Source: Candidatus Thiodiazotropha sp. CDECU1 (lineage in GTDB: Bacteria; Pseudomonadota; Gammaproteobacteria; Chromatiales; Chromatiaceae). Taken from it: 64,000 nt of DNA. Of the stretch, positions 52,545 to 62,623 are shown piece after piece. The stretch spans positions 3,348,001 through 3,412,000 of the forward strand of contig NZ_OY734020.1 in NCBI RefSeq assembly GCF_963455295.1, written 5' to 3'. Position 1 is the first letter of the stretch. Each line of letters opens with the position of its first letter. The translations under genes were made by a program, and so were the position numbers. A model generated the notes under the pieces. The model was not told the origin of the DNA. It made no database searches and was given only the letters and a program-made list of their open reading frames with translations.

Positions 52545-53731
52545 TTTATCCATTGTTTACTTTCAAATAGCCAGGGTTTTATATCGCTCAATCTTAGAAC
52601 CTCATAAAACATATTTTTTCCAAATGGATTTAGTATATTTATTATCACCTTCCATTTAGGACCATAGTCCTTTGGAAGGTTGAGTTGATTACCGCTCTTG
52701 AAGAGCAGCATTAACATTAGGTCTATATCGCCCCACAGCCAGCGTGTTTTTATGCCAACTTTATACGTTTGAGCATTTGATATTTCTATATTCTTCGCAA
52801 TACTGACTAGATGATCAGGAAAATCAACACCTGCATCTATAGCAAGTTGTAAAGAACCCCAGAATCTTCCATTGATTTCCATGAAGTATGGTATACCCCT
52901 ATTCTCATCATTTTTATATTCTACCATTGCCACACCATGCCAATTTAAATGACTTAACAGTAATTGGCTGTGCTTGTCTATCAGTGGGTCAATTTCTACA
53001 CTCTCTCTTAGTACACTCACACCGCCAGATGGTGGTTTTTCTCGAATTCTCTTATGTGCAAATTTAGCAATGCACTTACCGTGTTTGTAACAATAAAATG
53101 CACCAACACCATTGCCAAGCACTCTCTCTTGTAAAATTATTGGATAAATTTCTTGATGCGTGTTTTTTAGAATTGTAGATAATTCTTCTCCTGTCTTTGC
53201 ATAAGTAACACTGGTGAAATGCCATTTACCATCAATCATAACTCTTGATCGGGAGGGTTTAATAACAATTGGATAAGTAATATCAGCGTAGTCAATTGAG
53301 ATATCATTTTTTGATTCAATTATTTGAGAATTAGGTACATTTACACCTAATTCTTCAGCCACTTTTATAAGTTTACTTTTATTAGCGGCCAGACTGACAG
53401 TCTCATCACTTGCTATAGGTGTGATGCAGTTTAACTCATTGTCCTTAAATAATTTTGAAATTGGAAAAACACAAACATCAGTTACTGGAATGATAAGATC
53501 TATTTTGAACTCATTGACAATTTTTTTTATTGATGAGCAAAATTCATTGAAATTGTTTACAGGGTCTGGATAAACAATAGATTGCGAACAATATTTTGAA
53601 TTGGATGCCAGTGATGTCTCCGCACTATCAGCTACAAAAACCTTGTACCCTTTAGAACCTAATGACCTTGTAACTGCAAGCGCCGCTCTGCTATTTCCAT
53701 CTGTAACTAAAATATTTTTAATTATATTCAT
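52529..53731 (-). CDS. ATP-grasp domain protein (carboxylate-amine ligase-like)
   Basis: A 400-aa ATP-grasp enzyme. ILVTDGNSRAALAVTRSLG is the N-terminal Rossmann-like pre-ATP-grasp motif. YPIVIKPSRSRVM contains the ATP-binding lysine, and YFMEINGRFWGSLQLAIDAG is the C-terminal metal/ATP-binding segment (E-I-N-G-R). ATP-grasp enzymes join a carboxylate to an amine through an acyl phosphate, so it may form an amide linkage on the polysaccharide or a precursor. It is the last gene of the minus-strand locus. Substrate unknown. Confidence 0.85.
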   Translation of the reverse strand: MNIIKNILVTDGNSRAALAVTRSLGSKGYKVFVADSAETSLASNSKYCSQSIVYPDPVNNFNEFCSSIKKIVNEFKIDLIIPVTDVCVFPISKLFKDNELNCITPIASDETVSLAANKSKLIKVAEELGVNVPNSQIIESKNDISIDYADITYPIVIKPSRSRVMIDGKWHFTSVTYAKTGEELSTILKNTHQEIYPIILQERVLGNGVGAFYCYKHGKCIAKFAHKRIREKPPSGGVSVLRESVEIDPLIDKHSQLLLSHLNWHGVAMVEYKNDENRGIPYFMEINGRFWGSLQLAIDAGVDFPDHLVSIAKNIEISNAQTYKVGIKTRWLWGDIDLMLMLLFKSGNQLNLPKDYGPKWKVIINILNPFGKNMFYEVLRLSDIKPWLFESKQWIKSLKK

Positions 53732-53799
53732 TGATCTTTATTTTAAATTTAATTATTTTAGTCACGAATATTTATCTAGCTATGTAATTATATATTATT

Positions 53800-55005
53800 T
53801 TATGAATGCTGAGAATTATATATGAGATTATTTATACTTTTTCTATCCTCATTTTTTATATACATTTGAGTTGGCAAAGTAATAATTTGTTGTGATATCT
53901 GTTCTGCACCTGCAAATGTATTATTGTTAACGATATACTCTTGTATTTCTTTGAGCATATTTAATGACTTCGGATATGATACGGTCAATCCATATCTCTT
54001 ACCGTTCACTATTAGCGTATTTCTTGTAATTGGATCTGAAATCATTAAGGGATATCGTAAATAAGCAGGTTTAGTTGTATTAAATTCATTAATCTTCGTT
54101 ACTATCTTGTTTTCTTGTATATTTAATTTATACCATAAGCCATTATTTACTCTTATATCCATAATATCTTTCGACCTCTTTATCTGCTTCAATGCAAGAG
54201 GAGCTAATTTTGCAGGATATTTTTGAATTTCAATCTTCTCCTCATATCTGGTCTTTCCTAGGTTTAAAAAAGGAAGAGAGGCCGGCAACCAATAAAGAAA
54301 GGGGTTTAAAAAAGTATAATATATAAATACTTTTAGTGCAGTAATCAGACTATGTTTTGCAGATACATTAGTTAATAATTTGTATCTATTCTCAAGAATA
54401 TCCGCCAGCTGACTGTTATTTGTGACAAGTACGCCACCATCAATTGAAGTAATGTTTTTTCCTTTATCGAAACTATATAGACCAGCTATACCAAAGGTTC
54501 CAACCTGCCTTCCAGCATAGCTGGCATCAAATGATTGCGCTGCGTCATCAACCAAATATATGTCGTTTGCATTTGCGATTTCTTCTAATTCATTCAGTTG
54601 ATTGGGAATACCATATAAATTTGCTGTTATCATACATAACACATTGTCAAAAGGTAAATCATTCAACTGTTCTATGTTGTATGACAAAGTCTTTGGATCT
54701 ACGTCACATAATCTGATTTTTAAACCCGCATTAATCACAGCGCTTGCTACTGAATAACATGTGTATGCAGGTATAACTACTTCGTATTTTGAATTATCTT
54801 GCTTGAGCTGTTTTAGAGAACTTAACAAAGTTGTCATTGCTCCCCTGCCGGTAGAGAACAGAAAACAATTATCAACTTTGTACTTACTTTTAATTTCTTT
54901 TTTTATCTCCTGACGTTTATCGATAGATAGTAAGTAACATACTAACCAGTATAATAATTCAGACGTATTGATGGGTGAACCACTTGGAGCAATATACTTG
55001 AACAC
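53800..55005 (-). CDS. DegT/DnrJ/EryC1/StrS-family aminotransferase-like protein
   Basis: A 401-aa fold-type I PLP enzyme. The PLP-contacting aspartate is in YLVDDAAQSFDASYAG, and the Schiff-base lysine is most likely in YSFDKGKNITSIDGG, matching the SFDKGK pattern of the family. FSTGRGAMTTLL forms the N-terminal phosphate-binding segment. Members usually aminate keto-sugar nucleotides. The unusually hydrophobic N-terminus and lack of a sugar-dehydratase partner in the window leave the substrate open. It lies between the FemAB-like and ATP-grasp genes. Confidence 0.85.
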   Translation of the reverse strand: MFKYIAPSGSPINTSELLYWLVCYLLSIDKRQEIKKEIKSKYKVDNCFLFSTGRGAMTTLLSSLKQLKQDNSKYEVVIPAYTCYSVASAVINAGLKIRLCDVDPKTLSYNIEQLNDLPFDNVLCMITANLYGIPNQLNELEEIANANDIYLVDDAAQSFDASYAGRQVGTFGIAGLYSFDKGKNITSIDGGVLVTNNSQLADILENRYKLLTNVSAKHSLITALKVFIYYTFLNPFLYWLPASLPFLNLGKTRYEEKIEIQKYPAKLAPLALKQIKRSKDIMDIRVNNGLWYKLNIQENKIVTKINEFNTTKPAYLRYPLMISDPITRNTLIVNGKRYGLTVSYPKSLNMLKEIQEYIVNNNTFAGAEQISQQIITLPTQMYIKNEDRKSINNLIYNSQHS

Positions 55006-55017
55006 AGTAAAGTCGCC

Positions 55018-56082
55018 TTATGGGATGTACTTAGATATTAGTGGCCCGATCAATTGAGTGATTTTTAACGGCAGTTTTCTCCATACCCTGATCGCCAGTT
55101 TGTATTTAGGATTTGAAGGGTTGAGATTTGGTAATTCGTCTGTTGTGTTGAGATAGAATTGCCAGTAAAGCTGTCGAACATCGGCATTCCATTTTTTCTT
55201 GAATGATTCACCCCCGGAATCAACGCTTGATCGTCCTAGATGATATTGTTTATAACCGCTGTCACAAGCATCTTTAATCATTTCCCAATATAGAACATAA
55301 CTAGGTTGGTATTTTCTGAATTCATTGTTTATACCCAACCACATACCTTCTACCGTTCCCTTATAGTAGCCATTCAAAGCAGCCGCCACAGGGATTTCAT
55401 CCTTATACGCAACAAATATTTTAATATCATTTTTGAAGTATTTAAATATTTGTTTAAAATATTCGATGGAATATATAGGAGTGCCCAAGTCTCTCCATGA
55501 CATTGAAATGACCTTGTAGAATGCCGCTAAGAGCTCCTCACCCCCTTTCTTTACAGTTATCCCGTTTTTATATACCCTTCTTATGTTTGTTCTGTGTTTT
55601 GATTTGTAATTGTTCCATATATTTTCGCTTTCACTATCTAGATTTATTGTTAGAGATATTTTATTTGTTGATTCCTTTAAACTGTTTTCAGAAGGTTTCT
55701 GGCTCCTTATCTCAAGATATCTAGCATCTCTGTCATTTACCATTTGACAGGCAAATTGTATTAATTCTTTTTCAATTTCAATCGTATCTGTACAGCTTGA
55801 TCCATAATTCACGAATGGCATTGAGCAAATTACATGACCGAATATCAGACTTTTTAACGATACAAACGGAAAAACACCTACTATTTCGTTATTTTTTTCC
55901 GCAACCAGATTAGAGACATCATGTTTAAAATACCTAGAATTTATTAATTGCCACTCAAATAATTGATAAAAATTCGCATGATTGTTCTCTTTTAAGTACG
56001 AATTCCATTTTTCTCGATTCGATTCATCTGCATTATATAATTTTATGGAGATGTTACTTTGGTTCATATAGCTGCCATTCAT
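55018..56082 (-). CDS. FemAB/GNAT-like transferase of the PEP-CTERM/exosortase-associated type
   Basis: 354 aa with a GNAT-type acetyltransferase (BioF2-like) fold. The parts I recognise from the exosortase-associated FemAB subfamily (TIGR03019-type) are MSWRDLGTPIYSIEYF, YHLGRSSVDSGGESFKKKW and the C-terminal NLNPSNPKYKLAIRVWRKLP followed by LIGPLISKYIP. FemAB proteins transfer amino acids from aminoacyl-tRNA to peptidoglycan; these relatives probably modify exopolysaccharide or precursors (inference). There is no membrane anchor. A 136-bp gap separates it from the deacetylase gene. Confidence 0.82.
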   Translation of the reverse strand: MNGSYMNQSNISIKLYNADESNREKWNSYLKENNHANFYQLFEWQLINSRYFKHDVSNLVAEKNNEIVGVFPFVSLKSLIFGHVICSMPFVNYGSSCTDTIEIEKELIQFACQMVNDRDARYLEIRSQKPSENSLKESTNKISLTINLDSESENIWNNYKSKHRTNIRRVYKNGITVKKGGEELLAAFYKVISMSWRDLGTPIYSIEYFKQIFKYFKNDIKIFVAYKDEIPVAAALNGYYKGTVEGMWLGINNEFRKYQPSYVLYWEMIKDACDSGYKQYHLGRSSVDSGGESFKKKWNADVRQLYWQFYLNTTDELPNLNPSNPKYKLAIRVWRKLPLKITQLIGPLISKYIP

Positions 56083-56218
56083 ATGGATTTCTATTGATAA
56101 TGAAATGATATCGATTCACATAATATATTTGGATATAATATACCTTATAAACATGTATTGATCCGATCTCACACAAAGACATGTGATATTTAAATCGATC
56201 GAAAACATTAAAATATAT

Positions 56219-57244
56219 CTAAAATATTCCTAATATTGTTGCAAGAAACATAGGTTTACTATCTGCAATATCGTCATTAATATTGATTCTTTTAAGATTG
56301 TATTTATCTACACTGCTATCAACATGACCAAAGGTGGTACCAAAACCCAACTCATACCCAGTTTTTTTTGCGATTTCTCCAATCTCTTTATTATAATTTC
56401 CGTTCGGATAGGCTATATCTTTTACCTTAATTCTTAATTTATCTTCGATGATTGTCTTTGATTGCTTCAACTCTTCATATATCTCTTTACTGTCAAGTTG
56501 GGTCAATATTTTGTGGCTGCATGCATGCGATCCTATCTGAATGTTGTTTGAATTCAGTTCAACTAATTCTTCCCATGACATATGCTTATCAACTGATGAA
56601 ACCTCATCTAAGCTGATCATTTGAGAGAAATCACTCATAATAGTGTCGATTTCCCTATACGATAGTGATTTAAGCGACCTGACATAATTCATGATGCTTG
56701 ATTGCTTGTTTTTTTCATCTAATTTATCCATTCCGTATTTTTTCAGAGTTATTCGTGAGTCAACGGTATTGATTTCAGTTGATTTCCATATCAAGAACCC
56801 AAGCCTTTCCTGCCAAAATGTTGACGTTGATGAGATGTAATTTACGGGAACAAATATTAATGCAGGACAGTGATATTTTTGAAGTAATGGAAATGCATAC
56901 TCATAGTTATCAGACCATCCATCATCAAAGGTAATTATGCATTTAGGTTCAGATATCTTAGCGTTATTATTTAAAATATCTGCAATCCCTTTAGTATCTT
57001 CTATTGTAAATAATTTTGTTACGATACTAAGGTGCATATCAAAATTGGCAGGATCTACCATAATAGCCTGGTGTGAAAAACTAAGATTTCTTTTTTTATA
57101 GGGTAGTACCCTGTGATACGTAATAATGACTATTTTATTTGATAATTTTGTTTTTATTAAATATTCAGTTATACCGGTATAGTATAAGATATAAGCAATA
57201 ATCCTTTTAATAATACGAAACAGTTTTGAGACTATGTTTCTCAT
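56219..57244 (-). CDS. Polysaccharide deacetylase (NodB-like, CE4)
   Basis: 341 aa. VIITYHRVLP is the entry strand of the NodB fold. TFDDGWSDNYEYAFPLL has the two aspartates of motif 1, IGSHACSHKILTQL the H-x3-x-H metal motif 2, and IAYPNGNYNKEIGEIAKKTG motif 3. The hydrophobic N-terminal ~25 residues could tether it to the membrane. It probably removes N- or O-acetyl groups from the polysaccharide or its lipid-linked precursor. Confidence 0.87.
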   Translation of the reverse strand: MRNIVSKLFRIIKRIIAYILYYTGITEYLIKTKLSNKIVIITYHRVLPYKKRNLSFSHQAIMVDPANFDMHLSIVTKLFTIEDTKGIADILNNNAKISEPKCIITFDDGWSDNYEYAFPLLQKYHCPALIFVPVNYISSTSTFWQERLGFLIWKSTEINTVDSRITLKKYGMDKLDEKNKQSSIMNYVRSLKSLSYREIDTIMSDFSQMISLDEVSSVDKHMSWEELVELNSNNIQIGSHACSHKILTQLDSKEIYEELKQSKTIIEDKLRIKVKDIAYPNGNYNKEIGEIAKKTGYELGFGTTFGHVDSSVDKYNLKRININDDIADSKPMFLATILGIF

Positions 57245-57257
57245 ATGAAAGTATTTT

Positions 57258-58067
57258 TTATTTTTTCCTCAAAATCAATATATTTCCGAATGCTGGGCCC
57301 GGTATTTTTATATATTTAAACCAAATCTTGTTAAAGTAATGGATTACTTTTTTTAATACGCTTGATGATACCACCCAATACAATTCAGTGAATTGACCTG
57401 CTCTCCTTGATACCAGCTCAAGACCATGTTTTTCAAACTCTTTGACGTACCAATCTATATTTGCCTGTCTTGTCATTAAGCGACCATCACCTGTTTCTTC
57501 CCAGTTTTCTATACCTGCATCGACAATATTGACTACCGCTTTTTCGCGTCCTAGGATTTTTTTCAATAACCTGATTGCGATTGTCTGCAATGAATGCATA
57601 TTACCTTCGCTTATCGCAAGTATGCCTCCTCTTTTAACAATTCTCGACAGTTCAGATATCGCTTTATCAACATCAGGAATGTGCATTAATACTCCCCAAC
57701 ATAAAACCTTGCTAAACGATTCGTCTTCTATTGTTAATTTGGTTAAATTTTCACACCTGAGTTCTATCTTGTCGTCATAGTCAGATCCAGCTAATCCCTT
57801 TCTAGCTAAATCAAGTGCGGACTCAGAAAGATCTGTTCCTACGACCTGATAGCCCCGGTCTACTAAATTTTTAGACTTTGCGCAGCTGCCACATCCAGCG
57901 TCCAATACTTGGTCACCGTCTATTTGCTCAAAAGAATCGCGTATGAAGTCAAAAGCCATGTTGTAAAATAACTCATTATCTGGCGTTCTGTAATTATCCA
58001 CCCACTCGTCATGAATCGAATTTTGTTGTAATGTCTTTTCTGCATCATTTGAGTTTTGTGTAGTCAC
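57258..58067 (-). CDS. Class I SAM-dependent methyltransferase
   Basis: A 269-aa methyltransferase (type 11 pattern). VLDAGCGSCAKSKNLVDRG is motif I and VVGTDLSESALDLARKG motif II; SKVLCWGVLMHIPDVDKAI and IVKRGGILAISEGN follow. The C-terminal 90 residues contain an extra helical, basic segment. It is 14 bp upstream of the deacetylase gene within the locus, so sugar O-methylation is the likely role. The substrate cannot be read from sequence. Confidence 0.85.
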   Translation of the reverse strand: MTTQNSNDAEKTLQQNSIHDEWVDNYRTPDNELFYNMAFDFIRDSFEQIDGDQVLDAGCGSCAKSKNLVDRGYQVVGTDLSESALDLARKGLAGSDYDDKIELRCENLTKLTIEDESFSKVLCWGVLMHIPDVDKAISELSRIVKRGGILAISEGNMHSLQTIAIRLLKKILGREKAVVNIVDAGIENWEETGDGRLMTRQANIDWYVKEFEKHGLELVSRRAGQFTELYWVVSSSVLKKVIHYFNKIWFKYIKIPGPAFGNILILRKK

Positions 58068-58112
58068 TGTTGTAGTCTCATCACTAAAGTTTTACAGAGT
58101 AATTTGAGGAAA

Positions 58113-59957
58113 TCATATACTGTAAATATTTCTCCACAGTAAATAATTTACAGTCGTCCAGATTATTTCTGACATATCTGACTTTCCAGACATGTGATCT
58201 TTGTACCGATTTCGAACGTATGCCAGGTCTATATTTTCATCATTTTTTGTATCATATAAAACCTCTTTTACCATTTTACCAAATCCGCTACCATCTCTTA
58301 TCCAGTCAGACAATGGCACACCAAAACCAGATTTTCTACGATAAATCAGTTCTTTTGGTAAATACTTCTCTGCAATGTTTTTTATGAGCATTTTTGTATT
58401 TGTCTTTTCTATTTTTACAGATGAGGGTATCGAGTTTGCAAACTCCACTAATCTGTAATCAATAAATGGTACCCTGGCTTCAACACTAGCACCCATGCTC
58501 ATTTTATCCTGCCTGTTTAGAATTGATACTAGATATGTTAACTGGTCTTGTATCGAAACCATATCCATGGTCTTCTCATAGTTCATCATTGAAGAAGAAA
58601 CATGTTTTCTATAATCAAGATTAATACTTTGATCATTCAACGCAATTTTTTCTACCGAGTCATATTTATTAACAGCAGAATTAAGCATTAATAATAACTC
58701 TTTATCAAAACTTGAATAGTCACTTAATTTTGTAAAGCGATGATCAGATATTACTTTTGATAATAATCTCAATATTGGTGACATCACCCATGATAACCTT
58801 CTGAACTTATTTATTAATTCAGGAATAAAATATCTTGGATAACCCAAAAAGAGTTCGTCTGCCCCCTCTCCAGTTAACACTACTGTCACGTGCTCCTTTG
58901 CCAATTCGCTCAGTGCTAATATGTGTACAGAATTTGAGAAATGAAGCGGTTCATCATTTAACGTTATGGATCTATTGAGTAAACCAGCAAAATCATCACT
59001 ATTCAGTACAAGCTCATGGTGTTTTGTGCCATATTTGTCCGAAACTATCTTTGCGTATCTTGACTCATCATAGTTCTCTTCGTTAAAGCCAACAGAGAAT
59101 GTATTCATATTGTTGCCGGCAATACCAGCAGCTATTGCAGTTACAAGACTGGAATCTATTCCACCACTGCAAAATGTACCAAGCGGTACTTCACTCATTA
59201 ATCGAATGTTTATAGCATCCTTGAGCAAGGATTCAATGCCTTCCATAGCTGAGACTTTATCTAGAGATTTATCCTGCTTTATGGCCTGCAAATTCCAGTA
59301 TTTTACAATATTAACTTGATTGTTTTTCACGACCATATAGTGGCCAGGAAGAAGCGAATGAATCTGGCTGAACATTGTATTTGGACCAGCAACACCTCTA
59401 AACATGAAATATTCATATATAGATTGAGTATTCAATTCACCTCTGATATCACCGTACTCCAGAATTGCCTTAATCTCTGAAGCAAAGTAAAAACCACTTT
59501 CTATATGGCTGTAATAGATAGGCTTGATACCCATCCTATCTCTTGCCAGGAACAATGATTTATCAATTTCATTATAAATAGCAAAAGCAAACATACCATT
59601 TAAATACTTCAAACAGTCAAATCCATACTCAATGTAAAGGTATATAATTACCTCAGTATCTGATTCGGTATTGAACGAATATCCTTTTTTTACCAAATCT
59701 TTTTTTAGCTCTAAGTAATTGTAGATTTCTCCGTTGAATACTATCCAATATTTATTACTACTATCCGTCATTGGTTGGTGGCCAGTGGAAAGTCCTATAA
59801 TACTTAGCCTTCTATGAGCAATGCCAAGTGATCCTGAGACATATTGACCACTGTCATCCGGCCCTCTATAAGAAAATATATCTGTCATTGCTTGCAGCTT
59901 TGACTTGTCGACACTCTTAGATGAGTCTGCATATAGTACACCGGCTATTCCACACAT
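58113..59957 (-). CDS. asnB: Asparagine synthase (glutamine-hydrolysing) family amidotransferase
   Basis: 614 aa. The N-terminal class-II glutaminase has Cys2 exposed after Met removal (MCGIAGVLY), with RGPDDSGQY and FNGEIYNYLEL. The C-terminal synthetase domain has the PPi loop FCSGGIDSSLVTAIA and LTGEGADELFLGYPRY. Copies inside polysaccharide loci, including exosortase-type ones, generally amidate a sugar acid or adjoining amino acid rather than make free asparagine. It follows the CapK-like gene by 15 bp. Confidence 0.9.
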   Translation of the reverse strand: MCGIAGVLYADSSKSVDKSKLQAMTDIFSYRGPDDSGQYVSGSLGIAHRRLSIIGLSTGHQPMTDSSNKYWIVFNGEIYNYLELKKDLVKKGYSFNTESDTEVIIYLYIEYGFDCLKYLNGMFAFAIYNEIDKSLFLARDRMGIKPIYYSHIESGFYFASEIKAILEYGDIRGELNTQSIYEYFMFRGVAGPNTMFSQIHSLLPGHYMVVKNNQVNIVKYWNLQAIKQDKSLDKVSAMEGIESLLKDAINIRLMSEVPLGTFCSGGIDSSLVTAIAAGIAGNNMNTFSVGFNEENYDESRYAKIVSDKYGTKHHELVLNSDDFAGLLNRSITLNDEPLHFSNSVHILALSELAKEHVTVVLTGEGADELFLGYPRYFIPELINKFRRLSWVMSPILRLLSKVISDHRFTKLSDYSSFDKELLLMLNSAVNKYDSVEKIALNDQSINLDYRKHVSSSMMNYEKTMDMVSIQDQLTYLVSILNRQDKMSMGASVEARVPFIDYRLVEFANSIPSSVKIEKTNTKMLIKNIAEKYLPKELIYRRKSGFGVPLSDWIRDGSGFGKMVKEVLYDTKNDENIDLAYVRNRYKDHMSGKSDMSEIIWTTVNYLLWRNIYSI

Positions 59958-59972
59958 CTTTTATTATTCCTG

Positions 59973-61376
59973 TTAAATATTCATGTCTACATTGGAAATA
60001 ACCCACTTAAACTTACCTGTTGCTGTGCGTTCAAGTTCTTGTACCATCTCTATAGAGACTTTGGTATCTTTTCCCAACCTTTCTGATAGGCTGTGTAACA
60101 ATTCATTTTTATCGTGTTCAGTAAAATTGTCATCTGTTCTAAGTTTGACAGTTATATTGTCAATATCATTTTGGATTATCTGAGACTCCAATATGGAAGT
60201 CAGCGGCTTAAAAGGGTGGGTAAGTACTGATGGCGATATCAGCCTTCCATCCTTAAGCACTATTGTATCTTCTGCCTTTGTGGTCACCTCATTAAGTAAA
60301 TAATGAGCTCTACCGCATGCACACTTCTCTTGCTTAATAGCTGACATATCATTCGTTTTATAACGTATTAAAGGCATTGCAAGATTGTGTAATGAAGTTG
60401 CTACTACAGTACCTGTTTTTCCACGCTCTAATGAATTACCATCGCTATCGCATATTTCAGTAATGCCATACTCCATCCCAATGTGACCACCAGAGTGAGA
60501 GCATTCTGTTGTAAATAGTACTCTTTCAGCTGAACCGTAGTAATCATAAACCTTACAATCAAAACTTTGTTCGATTGTTTCTCTTTGAAAATCATACAAA
60601 GTTTCTGATGATGTCAGTACAGATTCCAGCTTCAGTTGTTCACCGATACTTTTCAAGTATTTTGCTAAAATGTAAACAGTTGATGGGTAACCATCCAGGG
60701 TCTTTGGTGAGAATCTTCTAAGCTCATCCAGGTAGTAATTTATATATTCAGGTTTTAAATGAAAGGATGATAGTAACAATTGATTATGAAAATAGTTGTA
60801 TCTCCAAAATGGCGGGGTTTGATTGCTCAACGGTACTATGATGTTACCTCTGATCACGGCAACTTTATCGCCGAATTTACCAAGATTTACCCCAGCCCAA
60901 TTATATTGCCTGTCTAACATGGCATAGTTAAAGTTAATAAGATTTTTACTATAACAAATTTCAAGTGGAGAGCCTGTTGTTCCACTTGTATGACCTCTAT
61001 CAACAGTATTCATATTATATTCGTCAGACAGCAGAGCATTGAAATTATTTTTAATATTTTCCTTTGTCAAGATAGGCAGTTTTTGCAGATCATCGATAGT
61101 AGTAATATCTGATGGTTTTAATTTAAGTTTTTTCATCAATAAAGAATAATATTCTACATGCTCATAACTATACTTTATGAGGTCTCTAAGCATTGTTTCC
61201 TGATAATCTATAATTTCATTTTCATCGTACCACTGGCTCTTATCCAAGAAACTTTTTACTTTTTTGAATTCCCCACCGTACCTTTTTTTATCCAAAATAA
61301 TACTATAAGTTGTTACAGCTAAATTTTGAATTGGAGCTGGTAATAAATCATATATATTCTTAAATGGGGTATCCAT
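59973..61376 (-). CDS. CapK/PaaK-like adenylate-forming enzyme
   Basis: 467 aa related to phenylacetate-CoA ligases and the capsule protein CapK. GHTSGTTGSPLEICYS is the AMP-binding P-loop. YDYYGSAERVLFTTECSHSG is the A5-like region and IRYKTNDMSAIKQEKCACGR the A7-like region with the CapK cysteine pattern. A C-terminal lid domain ends with RTATGKFKWVIS. Enzymes of this group activate an acyl group as an adenylate; in polysaccharide loci the acceptor is usually unknown. Confidence 0.87.
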   Translation of the reverse strand: MDTPFKNIYDLLPAPIQNLAVTTYSIILDKKRYGGEFKKVKSFLDKSQWYDENEIIDYQETMLRDLIKYSYEHVEYYSLLMKKLKLKPSDITTIDDLQKLPILTKENIKNNFNALLSDEYNMNTVDRGHTSGTTGSPLEICYSKNLINFNYAMLDRQYNWAGVNLGKFGDKVAVIRGNIIVPLSNQTPPFWRYNYFHNQLLLSSFHLKPEYINYYLDELRRFSPKTLDGYPSTVYILAKYLKSIGEQLKLESVLTSSETLYDFQRETIEQSFDCKVYDYYGSAERVLFTTECSHSGGHIGMEYGITEICDSDGNSLERGKTGTVVATSLHNLAMPLIRYKTNDMSAIKQEKCACGRAHYLLNEVTTKAEDTIVLKDGRLISPSVLTHPFKPLTSILESQIIQNDIDNITVKLRTDDNFTEHDKNELLHSLSERLGKDTKVSIEMVQELERTATGKFKWVISNVDMNI

Positions 61377-61397
61377 GGTCTATCTTAATTATTCAAA

Positions 61398-62612
61398 CTA
61401 GTGTATTACACTTTTATACGCTGCTATTAAACCTTCAGCTATAGAAGGCCATGCATACTTCTGTTCCGCAAGAAGTCTTGCTTGTTTACCCAATTCATCT
61501 CTTCTTTCTTCATCGTTTATTAATTCGATAATACTGTTAGCGAAACCTTCATCAGTATCTTCTAAATAAACATTCAATCGATCAGTCACTTCAATTCCTT
61601 CACTACCTATTGAAGTCGACACAATTGCCTTTCCTTGTGCAAGTGCATCCAATACCTTCAGCCTTGTTCCACCGCCAACCCTTAATGGCACAACATATAT
61701 GGCTGATTTAGCAACGTATGGCCTGATGTCATCAACGAATCCCAAGACTTTTATACCACTATCTTGAGATGCAATAGATAACAATTCTTTTGGCGGATCC
61801 TGACCTATTATATAAAAGTTAATTGCTGGTATTTTCTTCTTTACCATCGGCCAAATATCATTAATCAAATGCATGACTGCATCCTTATTAGCAAACATAT
61901 TCATACCACCGGTATAAATAATCGCTTGCTCTTCCTTATCACCAAGCTTGGTAAAATAGTTTACATCAACACCATTTGGTACAATTGCAGTATTAACGCC
62001 TGGTGACATTTGGTTCAACTCTTCTGCATCTGTTTTTGACATCATCACATTGACGGGGTATTTTTCGCTTTCTGTTGCCTCATATTCTCTTAATCTTTTT
62101 GACTGTTTTGCAACGTAATATCTTGCAAACCAATTAGATTCAACCTTTGATCTCCTGGCCATCAAAGATGATTCTATATTGTGATGAGTAACAATACATG
62201 GAATATCACCTATACATTCTCTGTACTGAGATAAACCCACGGTATCAATATGGACAATATCGATTTTATTTTTTTCTAGAATTTCTCTAATCGTTTTTTT
62301 ATATGCCGAGCTTTTATGAGCAAGCACACTAAATGGTAATGGATAGAAGAAGCCCAACAAAAACGCCAGGAATTTGTGAATCTTTGATTGCTTTGGCCAC
62401 AGCTTGAAATAGTGCACCTGAGAACATATTTTCTCTAACTCCTGTTTGCTCTCTTCCAACAGCGATTCTGTGGCTATTGTATCGGGATGATGAAATGCGA
62501 GTAGGTAGACTTCATTCTCTTTTCCGATCTCTCGAATGATATTGTAGCCTCTTTGTAAAACTCCACCATGCGGAGGGTAAGGTATGATTTGTGATAAAAA
62601 TAAAACTTTCAT
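61398..62612 (-). CDS. Glycosyltransferase, GT4-type (exosortase-locus-like)
   Basis: A 404-aa GT-B glycosyltransferase. The N-terminal LFLSQIIPYPPHGGVLQRGY resembles the donor/acceptor loop of the PEP-CTERM/EpsH1-associated sugar transferases (TIGR03087-like; from memory). VPNGVDVNYF and VPLRVGGGTRLKVLDALAQGKAIVSTS (given by its key segments) match the GT4 retaining signature, with Glu in SEGIEV. It probably adds one residue to a lipid-linked repeat unit on the cytoplasmic face. Confidence 0.88.
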   Translation of the reverse strand: MKVLFLSQIIPYPPHGGVLQRGYNIIREIGKENEVYLLAFHHPDTIATESLLEESKQELEKICSQVHYFKLWPKQSKIHKFLAFLLGFFYPLPFSVLAHKSSAYKKTIREILEKNKIDIVHIDTVGLSQYRECIGDIPCIVTHHNIESSLMARRSKVESNWFARYYVAKQSKRLREYEATESEKYPVNVMMSKTDAEELNQMSPGVNTAIVPNGVDVNYFTKLGDKEEQAIIYTGGMNMFANKDAVMHLINDIWPMVKKKIPAINFYIIGQDPPKELLSIASQDSGIKVLGFVDDIRPYVAKSAIYVVPLRVGGGTRLKVLDALAQGKAIVSTSIGSEGIEVTDRLNVYLEDTDEGFANSIIELINDEERRDELGKQARLLAEQKYAWPSIAEGLIAAYKSVIH

Positions 62613-62623
62613 TTATTGGCTAC

